NCBI RefSeq assembly: GCF_003668875.1
Contig: NZ_RAWM01000060.1
Location: 1-49,353, forward strand
Reading direction: 5' to 3'
Source of the DNA: Corallococcus interemptor
GTDB lineage: Bacteria > Myxococcota > Myxococcia > Myxococcales > Myxococcaceae
DNA: 49,353 nucleotides
Both the position numbers and the translations under genes were made by a program. The notes beneath the pieces were generated by a model. The model did no database searches. It saw only the letters and a list, made by a program, of their open reading frames with translations, and was not told where the DNA came from. Every line of letters begins with the position of its first letter. Positions within the stretch are counted from its first letter, which is position 1. Positions 40,193 to 49,353 of this stretch are shown here, piece by piece.

Positions 40193-43100
40193 ATGCCTGA
40201 TTCGACCCCCCACCTCGACGAGGTCGAGCTGCTCGACCTCGCGGACGGCATTCCGTCCCAGTCCCTACGCGAGCGCGCCGAGTCCCACCTGGACACCTGC
40301 GCGTCCTGCCGCGAGTCCCTGGCGGAGTTCCTGCGCGTGCGCGCCGTGCCCGCGCCGGACGTGCACGCCGCGCGCACCGCGGTGATGCAGTCGGATCCGC
40401 TGACCCGCTCCGTCAAGCCGCGCATCCCCCAGGTGGCGCAGGGGACGCTCCTGGGCCGCTACGTGGTGCTGGAGCGGCTGGGCGCGGGAGGCATGGGCGT
40501 CGTCCATGCGGCGTATGACCCCAGCCTGGATCGCCGCATTGGGCTGAAGCTGCTGCGCGCGCCGCCCGCCACGGGGGGCTCGCAGGGCATGACGGAGCGG
40601 CTCTTGCGCGAGGCCCAGGCCGCCGCGCGCACGCGCCACCCGCACGTCGTCGCCGTGCACGACGTGGGGACGTTCGGCGACGTCGTCTTCATCGCCATGG
40701 AGCTGGTGGACGGCGGCACGGTGCGCCAGTACCTCAAGGCGGCCGGCAGGTCCTGGCGCGACGTGGTGCGGCTGTACGTCCAGGCGGGCCGGGGGCTCGC
40801 GGCGGCGCACGCGGCGGGCGTGGTGCACCGGGACTTCAAGCCGGACAACGTGCTCGTGGACAAGGAGGGCCGGGCCCGCGTGACGGACTTCGGCCTGGCC
40901 CGCCTGGAGTCCACCGGGGATGGGGACTCCACCGCGCTGGCGCCGGGCGAGGCCCTGTCGCCGAAGGCAGCCCCGCTGGTCACCAGCGTCGCGGGCACGC
41001 CGGGGTACATTGCTCCGGAGGTGTTCGCGGGCTCGCCCGCCGATGCGCGGTCGGATCAGTACGCCTTCTGCGTGTCGCTCTACGAAGGGCTGCACGGCCA
41101 CAAGCCCTCCTCCTCTGAAACGGGAGGCCTGGCGAACCGGAGCAACGTTCCGCGCGCCGTGCCCGCGCTCATCGTGCGCGGCCTGTCGGTGGATCCGGGC
41201 GCCCGTCATCCCTCCATGACGGTGCTGCTCGACGCGCTGGAGCGCGCGGCCTTCCCCCGCACCGGCGCGAAGATGGCGGCCGCGGGCATGGGCGTGGGCC
41301 TGCTCGCCATCGCTGCCGCGGTGGTGGTGGCCCGGGGCCCTTCACCCTGCGCGGACGACCCCACGCGCTTCCATGGCATCTGGGACGCGGACCGCAAGGC
41401 GGCCTTGCTCAAGGCCTTCCAGGCCACGGGCGCCCCGGACGCCGTCGCCGCCCACGAGACCACCGCCCGCACCCTGGATGCCTTCGTCGCCGGGTGGAGC
41501 GACAGCCGCCGCGACGCGTGCCTCGCCACGCACGAACACGGCACGCAGTCCGCCGCGGTGCTGGACCTGCGCACCCAGTGCCTGGAGCGCCGCCGCCGCG
41601 AGCTGACAACGCTCACGGAGGTGCTCCTCTCCGCGGACCGCGCGGGCGTCGCCACCGCACCCGAAGCCGCGCTGGCCTTGAGCCCGCTGTCGCGCTGCGC
41701 GGACGTGGAGGCGCTGTCCCGGCCCGTGCCCCCGCCAGAGCGCCCCGAGGTCGCCGCGCGCGTGAAGGCCGCGTACGCGAAGCTGGACGACGCGCGGGCC
41801 CGCCTGGGCGCGGACAGGTGGCAGGACGCCGTGGACCGCGTCGCTCCCATCGTCAAGGAGGCGGAGGCGCTGGGCTACAAGCCGCTGCTGGGCGAAGCCC
41901 TGCTCATCGAAGGCGAGGCCCGCGCCTTCCTGCGCGACGAGGCCGCGGAACCCGCACTGCGCCGCGCGATGCTCGCGTCCCTGTCCGGGCACGACGACCT
42001 GCGCGCCGCGGAGGCCGCCGTCCACCAGGTCTTCGTCGACGGCGAGGTGACCCAGCGCCCGGAGCAAGCGAAGGCCCACGCCGACGAGGCCCGGGCGCTC
42101 CTGGCGCGGTCCGGAGGCAACCCGGAGCTGGAGTCCCAGCTGCTCGTGTACGAGGGCAACTCGCTGGAGCAGCAGTCGCGCTCGTCGGACGCGCTGCCCG
42201 TCATCCAGCAGGGGCTGGCGCTCCAGGAGAGGCTGCACGGCCGGGACTCGCCGAGGCTCGCCCGCGGGCTGCTCATGCTGGCCTCCACCCAGCGGTCCAT
42301 GGGGCGCAAGGAGGAGGCGCTCGCGACCATCCACCGCGCCCGGGACATCCTGGAGGCCGCCTACGGACCGGACCACCCGAAGGTCGCCATCGCGATCAAC
42401 AACATGGGGGGAACCCTGGTGGAGCTGCAGCGCTACGAGGAGGGGCGTGAGGCCTTCCTGGAAAGCCTGCGCCGCTACGAGCGCATCCATGGCCCCGACC
42501 ACCAGCCCCTGCGCTACGTCGCCGGCCTGCGGGGGAACCTGAGCGCGGCCGCCTACCGCATGGGGCGCTACGAGGAGGCCGAGCGTCACATGCATGAGGC
42601 CCGGGCCATCTACAATCAGCTGTTCCCCAAGGGCTCCGTCTTCCGCATCCGCACGGGCACCAACCTGTCGCAGATCCTCATGAACCAGAGCCGGGTGGCG
42701 GAAGCCCTGGTGCTGCTCCAGCAGATGGAAGAGGAGGCGGCCGCGGGCCGTGCCGACGGCCGCAAGGACCCCATCTTCGCGGCGCCGGCGCGGTGCCAGT
42801 CGGCGGCCTATCTGCAACTCGGGCAGACCGAGCGCGCCGTCGCGGCGGCGAAGCGCGGCGTGGCCATCGTGCGGGAGCTGGAGGCAGAGACCGAGCTGGG
42901 CGAGTCGCTGCGCGTCCTGGCCGTCGCCCTCACCCATGCGAAGCAGCTCAACGAGGCGCGGGACGTGGCACGCGAGCTGGTGGCCCTGCACCACAAGCTC
43001 GCGGGCGAAGAGGCCCGGCTCCCCATGGAGGTGGAGGAGATGCTGGCGGAGCTGGCGCTGGAGCGGGGTGAGCTGGAGGAGGCCCGTCAGTGGGCGGAGC

Positions 43101-43324
43101 GCTCCCTGGAGGCCTGGGAGAAGACGGCGGGCCCGCCCCTGGAGAAGGCCAACATCCGCTACGTCCTGGCCCGGGCGCTGCGCCGTGCCCACCGCGAGCC
43201 GGAGCGCGCCCTGCGCTGGCCACCGCCGCCCGCGACGCCGTGCTCCCCACCGCCGAGCCCCGGCTGCTCAAGCTTTCCGAGCTGGACGCGTTCCTCAAGG
43301 CGCGCTGAAGTCCCGGCCCCATGA
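40193..43324 (+). CDS. Ser/Thr kinase with anti-sigma zinc finger, membrane helix and TPR domain
   Basis: A 1043-codon frame. N-terminus: HLDTCASC, an HxxxCxxC zinc-binding anti-sigma-type motif (about residues 32-39). Kinase domain about 88-345: Gly-rich loop LGAGGMGVVHAA, HRDFKPDN, TDFGLARL. One membrane helix near 359-380 (MGVGLLAIAAAVVVA). The rest, about 400-1010, is helical with TPR-like repeats, presumably periplasmic. The final codons read PPPPATPCSPPPSPG, whereas the -1 frame reads LATAARDAVLPTAEPRLLK and ends at 43308; a base seems missing near 43216. It follows the sigma gene by 9 nt and is its likely regulator. Confidence 0.88.
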   Translation: MPDSTPHLDEVELLDLADGIPSQSLRERAESHLDTCASCRESLAEFLRVRAVPAPDVHAARTAVMQSDPLTRSVKPRIPQVAQGTLLGRYVVLERLGAGGMGVVHAAYDPSLDRRIGLKLLRAPPATGGSQGMTERLLREAQAAARTRHPHVVAVHDVGTFGDVVFIAMELVDGGTVRQYLKAAGRSWRDVVRLYVQAGRGLAAAHAAGVVHRDFKPDNVLVDKEGRARVTDFGLARLESTGDGDSTALAPGEALSPKAAPLVTSVAGTPGYIAPEVFAGSPADARSDQYAFCVSLYEGLHGHKPSSSETGGLANRSNVPRAVPALIVRGLSVDPGARHPSMTVLLDALERAAFPRTGAKMAAAGMGVGLLAIAAAVVVARGPSPCADDPTRFHGIWDADRKAALLKAFQATGAPDAVAAHETTARTLDAFVAGWSDSRRDACLATHEHGTQSAAVLDLRTQCLERRRRELTTLTEVLLSADRAGVATAPEAALALSPLSRCADVEALSRPVPPPERPEVAARVKAAYAKLDDARARLGADRWQDAVDRVAPIVKEAEALGYKPLLGEALLIEGEARAFLRDEAAEPALRRAMLASLSGHDDLRAAEAAVHQVFVDGEVTQRPEQAKAHADEARALLARSGGNPELESQLLVYEGNSLEQQSRSSDALPVIQQGLALQERLHGRDSPRLARGLLMLASTQRSMGRKEEALATIHRARDILEAAYGPDHPKVAIAINNMGGTLVELQRYEEGREAFLESLRRYERIHGPDHQPLRYVAGLRGNLSAAAYRMGRYEEAERHMHEARAIYNQLFPKGSVFRIRTGTNLSQILMNQSRVAEALVLLQQMEEEAAAGRADGRKDPIFAAPARCQSAAYLQLGQTERAVAAAKRGVAIVRELEAETELGESLRVLAVALTHAKQLNEARDVARELVALHHKLAGEEARLPMEVEEMLAELALERGELEEARQWAERSLEAWEKTAGPPLEKANIRYVLARALRRAHREPERALRWPPPPATPCSPPPSPGCSSFPSWTRSSRRAEVPAP

Positions 43325-44061
43325 GAACCCTCGTCGGACTGACCTCATCGGGCTGGACGGAGAAGGCCCGGTGGGCGTTGGACCACCACCGCGTCGCCTA
43401 CCGCTACCAGGACTACGTCCCCCTCATCCAGGAGCGTTGGCTGCGCAAGCAGGTGGCGCCCGGGGTGAAGCCCTCCGTGCCGCTGCTCGTGGATCCGCCC
43501 CAGCCGGCCACGCACGGCTCGTTCGCCATCGCGAAGCACGCGGAAGCCGTGGGGCAGGGCAGTCCGCTCTTCCCGGCCGCGCGGCTGGACGCCATCACCG
43601 CGTGGAACGACATCAGCGAACACGTGCTGGACCTGGCGCGCGCCTACGCCATGCCGCGCATGCTGGACAACGCCCGCGCCCAGGCGGAGATGCTGCCGAA
43701 GTTCATCCCCGGCTGGCTGCGCCCGGTGTTCGCGCCCTCCGCGCGCCTGGGCATGCGCTTCGTGGTGAAGAAGCACCAGGTGGCGGACACCTCTCCAGAG
43801 GCCATCGAGGCCGCCGTCGCCCCGTCCTACGACAAGCTGCGCGCGGCGCTGGGCGGCCGGCCCTACCTGCTGGAGGAGGGCTTCACCTACGCGGACATCA
43901 CCACCGCGGCGATGCTCGCGCCCCTGGGGCCGCCCGCGGACCGGCACCTGCCCATGGGCCCCGGCACGCGCGAGGTGTGGACCCATCCGGGCCTGGCCGC
44001 GCGCTTCCCGGACCTGCTCGCGTGGCGCGACACGCTCTACGACAAGCACCGCCGCACCTGA
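43321..44061 (+). CDS. glutathione S-transferase-like protein
   Basis: A 246-residue protein with a thioredoxin-like N-terminus (TLVGLTSSGWTEKARWALD; the Ser/Trp region takes the place of the usual catalytic motif) and an all-helical C-terminal domain with a GST-like element (GRPYLLEEGFTYADITTA). Substrate unknown. It starts just before the extended kinase frame ends. The kinase frame would otherwise end at 43308, so the natural gap is 12 nt. Confidence 0.75.
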   Translation: MRTLVGLTSSGWTEKARWALDHHRVAYRYQDYVPLIQERWLRKQVAPGVKPSVPLLVDPPQPATHGSFAIAKHAEAVGQGSPLFPAARLDAITAWNDISEHVLDLARAYAMPRMLDNARAQAEMLPKFIPGWLRPVFAPSARLGMRFVVKKHQVADTSPEAIEAAVAPSYDKLRAALGGRPYLLEEGFTYADITTAAMLAPLGPPADRHLPMGPGTREVWTHPGLAARFPDLLAWRDTLYDKHRRT

Positions 44062-44070
44062 GAAACACCC

Positions 44071-44102
44071 CGGGCCGCCTCCCGGTGAGGGAAGGCGGCC
44101 CG
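44071..44102. terminator. bidirectional terminator between GST-like gene and clpB
   Basis: CGGGCCGCCT (44071-44080) pairs perfectly with AGGCGGCCCG (44093-44102), a 10-bp stem with a 12-nt loop between convergent genes. Confidence 0.75.
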
Positions 44103-44132
44103 CCGTGTGAATCACCGGTGCGTGAAGCGGGC

Positions 44133-46757
44133 TTACGCCGTCTTCTTCACGCCCTTCGCGTTGTCCACCAGCACCTTGGCGAAGGTGAGCCCGTCCGGGC
44201 CCGCGTCCGCCTGGATGTGCTCGCCCGGCGCGAACTCGCCGTTGAGCACCTTGAGCGCCATCGGATCCAGCAGGTACTTCTGCACCGCGCGCTTGAGCGG
44301 CCGGGCACCGTACGTCGGGTCGTAGCCGCGCTCGGCCAGCAGCTCCCGCGCGCTGTCCGTGAGGTCCAGCGTGAGGCGCTTGGCCTGGAGCAGCTTCTGC
44401 AGCCGGCCCAGCTGGATGTCCACGATGCGGTAGATGTCCTTCTTGCGCAGCGGCTCGAAGACGACGATTTCGTCCACGCGGTTGAGGAACTCCGGCCGGA
44501 AGTGGCCGCGCAGCGCGTCCATCACCTCGCTGCGCGTCTTCTCGTTGAGCGTGTCCGTGCCCGCCATGCCCTCCTGGATGGCCTGCGAGCCGATGTTCGA
44601 CGTGAGGATGAGCACCGTGTTGCGGAAGTCCACCGTGCGGCCCTGGCTGTCCGTCACCCGGCCCTCGTCGAGAATCTGGAGCAGGATGTTGAACACGTCG
44701 TGGTGGGCCTTCTCGATTTCGTCGAAGAGCACCACCGTGTACGGCCTGCGGCGCACGGCCTCCGTCAGCTGTCCGCCCTCCTCGTAGCCCACGTAGCCCG
44801 GGGGCGCGCCCACGAGCCGGGACACGGCGTGCTTCTCCATGTACTCGGACATGTCGATGCGGACCATGGCCGTGTCGTCGTCGAAGAGGAACTCCGCCAG
44901 CGCCTTGGCCGTCTCCGTCTTGCCCACGCCCGTGGGGCCCAGGAAGATGAACGAGCCGATGGGCCGGTTGGGGTCCTGCAGCCCGCTGCGCGCGCGGCGC
45001 ACGGCGTTGGACACGGCCTCAATCGCGCTGCGCTGGCCAATCACGCGCTCGGCGAGCCGGTCCTCCATCTTGACCAGCTTCTGCATCTCGCCCTCCATCA
45101 GCTTGGAGACCGGGATGCCCGTCCACTTGGCCACCACGGAGGCGATGTCCTCGGAGTCCACCTCCTCCTTGAGGAACTTCTGGTGCTTCTGCAGCTCCGC
45201 CAGCTTCTCGTTCTGCGCCGTGACCTCCTTCTCCAGGCCCGGGATGACGCCGAACTTCAGCTCCGCGGCGCGGTTGAGGTCGCCCTGACGTTCCGCCGCG
45301 GCCTGGTCGTTGCGCGCCTTCTCCTGCTTCTCCTTGAGCGAGCGCAGCGCCGCGATGGCCTTCTTCTCCTCGTCCCAGTGGGCCTTGAGCGAGTTGAACT
45401 TCTCGTTGAGGTTCGCCAGCTCCTTCTCGATGGTGGCCAGGCGCTCGCGCGAGTGCGGATCGGTCTCCTTGCGCAGGCCCTCGCGCTCGATTTCGAGCTG
45501 CGTCACCTTGCGGCGGATGTCGTCGATCTCCGTGGGCATGGAGTCGATCTCGATGCGCAGGCGGCTGGAGGCCTCGTCGACCAGGTCGATGGCCTTGTCC
45601 GGCAGGAAGCGGTCCGCGATGTAGCGGTGGCTGAGCGTGGCCGCCGCGACGAGCGCGGAGTCCTGGATGCGCACGCCGTGGTGCACCTCGTAGCGCTCCT
45701 TCAGGCCACGCAGGATGCTGATGGTGTCGTGCACCGAGGGCTCGCCCACGAACACCGGCTGGAAGCGGCGCTCCAGGGCGGCGTCCTTCTCAATGTGCTT
45801 GCGGTACTCATCCAGCGTCGTCGCGCCAATGCAGTGCAGCTCGCCGCGCGCGAGCGCCGGCTTGAGCATGTTGCCCGCGTCCATGGCGCCCTCGGCCTTC
45901 CCGGCGCCCACGAGCGTGTGCATCTCGTCGATGAAGAGGATGATCTCCCCCGCCGCGTCCGAGACCTCCTTGAGGACCGCCTTGAGGCGCTCCTCGAACT
46001 CGCCGCGGTACTTCGCGCCGGCCACCATGGCGCCCAGGTCCAGGGTGATGAGGCGCTTGTTCTTCAGCCCTTCCGGCACGTCGCCGTCCACGATGCGGCG
46101 GGCCAGGCCTTCCGCGATGGCCGTCTTGCCCACGCCCGGCTCACCGATGAGCACCGGGTTGTTCTTGGTGCGGCGGCTCAAGACCTGGATGCAGCGGCGG
46201 ATCTCCTCGTCGCGGCCGATGACGGGGTCCAGCTTGCCGGAGCGTGCCGCCTCCGTGAGGTCGCGGCCGTACTTCTCCAGCGCCTGGTAGGTGGACTCCG
46301 CGTCGGCGCTCGTCACGCGCGAGGAGCCCCGGACCTCCTTCAAGCCTGCCTGCACGCGCTCGCGCGTCACGCCGGAGGACTTCATGGCCTCGCCGACGGC
46401 GCCCTTGTCCTGGGTCAGCGCGAGGAGCAGGTGCTCGGAGGACGTGAAGTCGTCCTTCAGCGCCTTGGCCTCATCCTCCGCCTTGTCGAAGGTCTTCATC
46501 AGGCGCTGGCTGAGCATGGCGCTCTCGCCGCCCTGGATGCGCGGGAGCTTCTGCAGGGCCTCGCCCAGCCGGCCCGCGAACAGCTTCACGTCCACGCCAA
46601 TCTTGCGCAGGAGAGGGTCGACGATGCCGTCCTTCTGCCCCAGCAGCGCCGTCGCCAGGTGCTCCGGCTCGTAGTGGGGATTGTCGGCCCGGCGAGCCAG
46701 GGACTGACCTTCCTGGATCGCCTCCTGTGCCTTCACCGTGTATTTGTCGAGTCTCAT
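44133..46757 (-). CDS. clpB: ATP-dependent disaggregase ClpB
   Basis: An 874-residue AAA+ chaperone that dissolves protein aggregates with DnaK. Domains in order: Clp N-domain (about 1-145), first ATPase with GEPGVGKT and [10 protein letters not shown], the long coiled-coil middle domain (about 405-530; [13 protein letters not shown]), second ATPase with GPTGVGKTE and [10 protein letters not shown], and C-terminal domain. The middle domain distinguishes it from ClpA/ClpC. ATG 46757 gives the family start [13 protein letters not shown]; the frame is open to 46799. The upstream region has a 6-bp hairpin (46836-46850), but I could not pick out a heat-shock promoter. Confidence 0.96.
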   Translation of the reverse strand: MRLDKYTVKAQEAIQEGQSLARRADNPHYEPEHLATALLGQKDGIVDPLLRKIGVDVKLFAGRLGEALQKLPRIQGGESAMLSQRLMKTFDKAEDEAKALKDDFTSSEHLLLALTQDKGAVGEAMKSSGVTRERVQAGLKEVRGSSRVTSADAESTYQALEKYGRDLTEAARSGKLDPVIGRDEEIRRCIQVLSRRTKNNPVLIGEPGVGKTAIAEGLARRIVDGDVPEGLKNKRLITLDLGAMVAGAKYRGEFEERLKAVLKEVSDAAGEIILFIDEMHTLVGAGKAEGAMDAGNMLKPALARGELHCIGATTLDEYRKHIEKDAALERRFQPVFVGEPSVHDTISILRGLKERYEVHHGVRIQDSALVAAATLSHRYIADRFLPDKAIDLVDEASSRLRIEIDSMPTEIDDIRRKVTQLEIEREGLRKETDPHSRERLATIEKELANLNEKFNSLKAHWDEEKKAIAALRSLKEKQEKARNDQAAAERQGDLNRAAELKFGVIPGLEKEVTAQNEKLAELQKHQKFLKEEVDSEDIASVVAKWTGIPVSKLMEGEMQKLVKMEDRLAERVIGQRSAIEAVSNAVRRARSGLQDPNRPIGSFIFLGPTGVGKTETAKALAEFLFDDDTAMVRIDMSEYMEKHAVSRLVGAPPGYVGYEEGGQLTEAVRRRPYTVVLFDEIEKAHHDVFNILLQILDEGRVTDSQGRTVDFRNTVLILTSNIGSQAIQEGMAGTDTLNEKTRSEVMDALRGHFRPEFLNRVDEIVVFEPLRKKDIYRIVDIQLGRLQKLLQAKRLTLDLTDSARELLAERGYDPTYGARPLKRAVQKYLLDPMALKVLNGEFAPGEHIQADAGPDGLTFAKVLVDNAKGVKKTA

Positions 46758-46835
46758 GGCTTCAACGTAAGGGCCTGGGACCCCTTGGCAAGGCGACACT
46801 GCCCGTATGCCCTGCGTTTCCCCGGAATACTTTGA

Positions 46836-46850
46836 GCCGCTGGAAGCGGC
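46836..46850. other. small hairpin upstream of clpB
   Basis: GCCGCT (46836-46841) pairs with AGCGGC (46845-46850) with loop GGA, about 80 bp upstream of clpB in the divergent gap. Function unknown. Confidence 0.3.
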
Positions 46851-47011
46851 CGGGTAATCGTGGTGGCGAAGTTGCCAGGGGGTGGAGGGGTCGGTTATAG
46901 GCGGCGCCCATCCTCGGGGGCTTCACTCTGGACGCACACGGCGGCTATCTCGTTCGACTCGACACCTTCTCCGGGTTGGCGCTGGTGCGTCTGGCCCGGG
47001 AGGCCCTGTCG

Positions 47012-47530
47012 ATGGACAGCGTGCCGGCCGCCACGGCGCTGCGCGTCACCATCAACCGCCGCCGCAAGGTGGTGCGCCTGGCCTTCCTGGGGCCCTTCTC
47101 CCAGGGCCGGCAGGGCGCCCACTGGTACGCGGCGCACCACGCGCTGGCCCGCCTGCTGTCCGCCGCCGCCAACGCCACCGTGCACGCGTACGTCTACGAC
47201 GCGGACGAGGGCGAGGAAGTGATTGCCTACGGCAACGGCCGCCGGGTGGGCGGGGAGAAGGTGGTGTACGAGGACGCGGAGCTGCCGTGCCCCCTGGAGG
47301 AGCTGGATGACGCGGCCTTCGCCCGGCTCCAGTCCCGCTGGCCCATGGGGCACCTGGCGTACGTCTTCGGGCTGACGCGGGACGAGCTGCTGGACATCCC
47401 CCACGCCCGGCTGTCCCGCGTGCTGCCCCTGGAGGGCACGGCCGCCGGCTCCGAGGCGGACGCGATGGCCGCCCTGGAAGCGCTGCTCCTGGGCCCCTCG
47501 CTGCCCCGCGCGGAGACGGACGCGGGCTGA
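47012..47530 (+). CDS. hypothetical protein
   Basis: A 172-residue soluble protein from ATG 47012, which has GGAGG 8 nt upstream. The frame is open upstream to 46901 and that stretch may be coding, but it contains only TTG/GTG starts. The sequence has INRRRKVVRLAFLGPFSQGR and a mixed alpha/beta character, with no known motif. It is divergent from clpB. Confidence 0.6.
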   Translation: MDSVPAATALRVTINRRRKVVRLAFLGPFSQGRQGAHWYAAHHALARLLSAAANATVHAYVYDADEGEEVIAYGNGRRVGGEKVVYEDAELPCPLEELDDAAFARLQSRWPMGHLAYVFGLTRDELLDIPHARLSRVLPLEGTAAGSEADAMAALEALLLGPSLPRAETDAG

Positions 47531-47581
47531 AGGCCGGCGGGCGGCCCTCTCAGGCGCCGCGCCGCGTCAGCCCCGGCTCAA

Positions 47582-48244
47582 TCAAGGGTCCTCGGTGGGC
47601 CCGTCGAGCGTGACGATGGCGTCGCGCACGCCCTCGCTGCGGAAGTACTGGGCAATCACGGCGAAGCCTCCGGCGACGATGACCGTGGGCACCACCGCGC
47701 CAAAGGTCATCAGGGACGGGACGAGCGCGTGGAGCTGCTCGGCGGCGTCCGCCGCCTGGAACTCCGGCAGGCCCTTGAGCCCTTCAATCATGGCCTGGCT
47801 GGTGTTCCGGGCCACCACCGCCGCCTGGGCGCCATCGATGGTGCGCATCAGCGCGGCGAAGATGCCCGCGCCGCCCAGCACCTGACGGAAGCCGTTCCTC
47901 GGGATGCCGTCCGGGGAGCGCAGCATGCGGCTGGAGGCGAAGAAGAGCAGGGTGCAGGCCACCGACAGCCCGGTCAGCACCAGGGCGCGCGACTCGCGCA
48001 TGGGGGAGAGCGCGGACAGCTGCGCCTCCATGATCGCCCGGGTGACGGCGGGGTCCCTGCCCAGGAGGGGCAGGGAGGGGGCGTGCTCGCGCTGCGCCTC
48101 GCGGTACGCCTCGAAGTTCATCATGGTGGAGGCTTCGTTGCAGGCGATGAAGCCCGTCACGGAGGACAGCACCAGGCACAGCGCCGCGGCGACGCGGACG
48201 CCCCGGGGCAGCGCCCCCGAGCGGGTGACTTCACGAGGCTTCAC
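47582..48244 (-). CDS. membrane protein, hypothetical
   Basis: A 220-residue protein with about four hydrophobic segments (VAAALCLVLSSVTGFIAC, ALVLTGLSVACTLLFFAS, VLGGAGIFAALMRTI and FGAVVPTVIVAGGFAVIAQY). The start is GTG 48244, overlapping the stop of the upstream DUF1844 gene in GTGA. It is the third gene of a coupled run starting at 48830. No family recognised. Confidence 0.65.
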   Translation of the reverse strand: MKPREVTRSGALPRGVRVAAALCLVLSSVTGFIACNEASTMMNFEAYREAQREHAPSLPLLGRDPAVTRAIMEAQLSALSPMRESRALVLTGLSVACTLLFFASSRMLRSPDGIPRNGFRQVLGGAGIFAALMRTIDGAQAAVVARNTSQAMIEGLKGLPEFQAADAAEQLHALVPSLMTFGAVVPTVIVAGGFAVIAQYFRSEGVRDAIVTLDGPTEDP

Positions 48245-48552
48245 TTCCGGCTTGCCTCCACGTAGCGCATGCGCAGGTCGGACAGGAGGTTCTCCACGAG
48301 CTTCTCCTCCTCGGCGGTGAGGTTGCCGCGCGTCTTCTCACGCAGCATCGCCAGGAGGTCCAGGTTCTGCCGGGCCGAAGGCAGGTCCTTCTCCATGCGG
48401 CCCGTCTCCGGGTTCGGCGCCCCACCCAGGTGGATGAGGATGGCGGAACCCAGTCCGACGATGAAGGTGCTGAACGACAGGGACTCCTCGGAGGCGGGGC
48501 TCGCTTCCCCCGTCATCACGAAGGTCTCACCCCGCTTCTCCGAAGGGCTCAT
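48241..48552 (-). CDS. DUF1844-family protein
   Basis: A 103-residue protein with the DUF1844 layout: SFSTFIVGLGSAILIHLGGA, then DLPSARQNLDLLAMLREKTR and ENLLSDLRMRYVE. Function unknown. Both ends overlap neighbours by 4 nt (ATGA at 48549-48552 and GTGA at 48241-48244), so the three genes are translationally coupled. Confidence 0.8.
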   Translation of the reverse strand: MSPSEKRGETFVMTGEASPASEESLSFSTFIVGLGSAILIHLGGAPNPETGRMEKDLPSARQNLDLLAMLREKTRGNLTAEEEKLVENLLSDLRMRYVEASRK

Positions 48553-48830
48553 TCGGACGCCTTGTCCTCTTCGTCGGCCGGCTCGTCCGCGTCGTCCGGC
48601 TCGTCGTCGTCGGAGGCGTCGTCGTCCGTGTCGTCCTCGTCCTCGTCCTCGTCATCGAAGTCGTCGTCGATGTCGCCGTCCATCTGCGTGTCGATGGGGA
48701 CGGCCTTGTCGGCCACGTCCGGCAGCTCCTCGAGGTGCTTCTTGTACGCGTCCTCGTCCACCTGGCCGCTGCGCTGGTAGCGCTCGGCGGTGCGCTTGTC
48801 GAGGTGCTTCGGGTTGATGCCTTCAGCCAT
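48549..48830 (-). CDS. acidic-tailed hypothetical protein
   Basis: A 93-residue protein. The first 50 residues are mixed (HLDKRTAERYQRSGQVDEDA). The rest is almost entirely Asp/Glu (residues about 50-90), encoded by repeated GAC/GAG/GAT triplets. No known domain; the acidic tail suggests binding to a basic partner. First gene of the coupled three-gene run. Confidence 0.7.
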   Translation of the reverse strand: MAEGINPKHLDKRTAERYQRSGQVDEDAYKKHLEELPDVADKAVPIDTQMDGDIDDDFDDEDEDEDDTDDDASDDDEPDDADEPADEEDKASE

Positions 48831-48923
48831 GATTCAAATCCTCGGAATTGCTTGGAAAACAGCGCGGCACCTTATAGCAGGAGGGCCGCCTGTCAACGCT
48901 GGTCTCCCCAGTCCCGGAAACCG

Positions 48924-49353
48924 ATGAACGTCTCGCCCCGCCCTCTGCTTCCCCAAGGCCCGTACCTCCTGGTGGACGACAGCGTCCGTCCGGAGCTGTC
49001 CCTGGTGGACAAGGCCCGGCGCCTGCTGGAGGGCGGCGCACGGGTGCTCCAGCTGCGCATGAAGCACACCCCGCCCCGGGACGCGCTGGCCGCGGCCCGC
49101 GCGGTGGTGGCCCTGTGCCGGCGGGCAGGCGCGGTGTGCCTCGTCAACGACCGGGTGGACCTGGCGCTGCTGTCGGACGCGCACGGGGTGCACGTGGGGG
49201 ATGAGGACCTGCCCCCGGAGGCGGCGCGGGAGCTGTTGGGCCCGGTCCGGTACGTGGGCGTGACGGCGCGGGGGACGGAAGGGGCGAAGGCGGCGAAGGC
49301 GGCGGGGGCGGACTACGTGGGCGTGGGGCCGCTGTTCGGCACGACGACGAAGG
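48924..49353 (+). CDS. thiE: thiamine-phosphate synthase, 5' part
   Basis: The first 143 residues of a TIM-barrel enzyme that couples the pyrimidine and thiazole phosphates to thiamine phosphate. LQLRMKH, CLVNDRVDLAL, GVHVGDEDLPPE and ADYVGVGPLFGTTTK match ThiE. The gene runs off the window end, so its 3' part is not seen. Confidence 0.92.
   Translation, partial: MNVSPRPLLPQGPYLLVDDSVRPELSLVDKARRLLEGGARVLQLRMKHTPPRDALAAARAVVALCRRAGAVCLVNDRVDLALLSDAHGVHVGDEDLPPEAARELLGPVRYVGVTARGTEGAKAAKAAGADYVGVGPLFGTTTK

Noticed and set aside
43205-43230. Programmed ribosomal frameshift in the TPR kinase
   Set aside because: No slippery sequence of the usual type is visible at the junction; a simple missing base is more likely.
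42750-46835. 1361-codon plus-strand open frame
   Set aside because: It is a shadow of the kinase, GST-like and clpB genes, with Arg/Ala/Leu-rich nonsense sequence; the true genes on both strands have clear motifs.

Overview
The window is GC-rich chromosomal DNA with strong third-position G/C bias and short intergenic gaps. It almost certainly comes from a fruiting myxobacterium of the Myxococcaceae (Myxococcus, Corallococcus or a close relative). The diagnostic locus is mrpA-mrpB-mrpC (about 10.1-13.6 kb, minus strand): a soluble histidine kinase, an NtrC-type sigma-54 activator and the CRP/Fnr-family developmental regulator MrpC. A Ser/Thr kinase, a myxobacterial-type sigma factor paired with a TPR kinase, and an out-of-order FadN-like beta-oxidation enzyme fit the same group.

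Layout. 0.2-1.6 kb: ribosomal protein L31 and a beta-class DNA methyltransferase. 1.6-3.3 kb: a leukotriene-A4-hydrolase-like M1 aminopeptidase. 3.5-7.1 kb: a fatty-acid beta-oxidation pair (hydroxyacyl-CoA dehydrogenase/enoyl-CoA hydratase and thiolase). 7.2-10.1 kb: a membrane-anchored MutS-like ATPase and a secreted or outer-membrane protein. 10.1-13.6 kb: mrpABC with a readable control region (a -24/-12 promoter, a 9-bp inverted repeat and two near-consensus MrpC boxes). 13.7-18.2 kb: a polytopic spermidine-synthase-like protein, a lone Flp-type pilin and a polytopic membrane protein. 18.3-24.3 kb: an accessory island of small membrane proteins and Cys-rich lipoproteins, with a decayed segmental duplication, a candidate toxin/Sel1-repeat immunity pair and a truncated IS3-type transposase at its right edge. 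24.3-29.5 kb: a divergent SsnA-like amidohydrolase, an RlmI-like methyltransferase, a Ser/Thr kinase, truA and a membrane protein. 29.5-37.9 kb: a compact minus-strand arginine operon (argF', argB, M20 deacylase, argH, argG, an unknown P-loop protein, argC) facing a divergent argR across a region of ArgR-like operators. 37.8-39.1 kb: a 2H phosphoesterase and an F420/NADP-type reductase. 39.3-44.1 kb: a sigma factor, a kinase with a zinc-finger anti-sigma-like N-terminus and a GST-like protein. 44.1-46.8 kb: clpB. 46.9-49.35 kb: hypothetical proteins including a DUF1844 protein, and the 5' part of thiE cut by the window end.

How the genes work together. mrpA/mrpB probably drive mrpC from a sigma-54 promoter, and MrpC can bind near the activator site. 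The arg cluster encodes most steps from N-acylglutamate to arginine. Its transcarbamylase has Ala where N-acetylornithine enzymes have a specificity Glu and N-succinylornithine enzymes have Pro, so the acyl group used by this organism is open. The fad pair forms a beta-oxidation module. The most novel parts are the 18.3-24.3 kb island and the unnamed P-loop protein embedded in the arginine operon. All calls come from reading the sequence; no database search was run.
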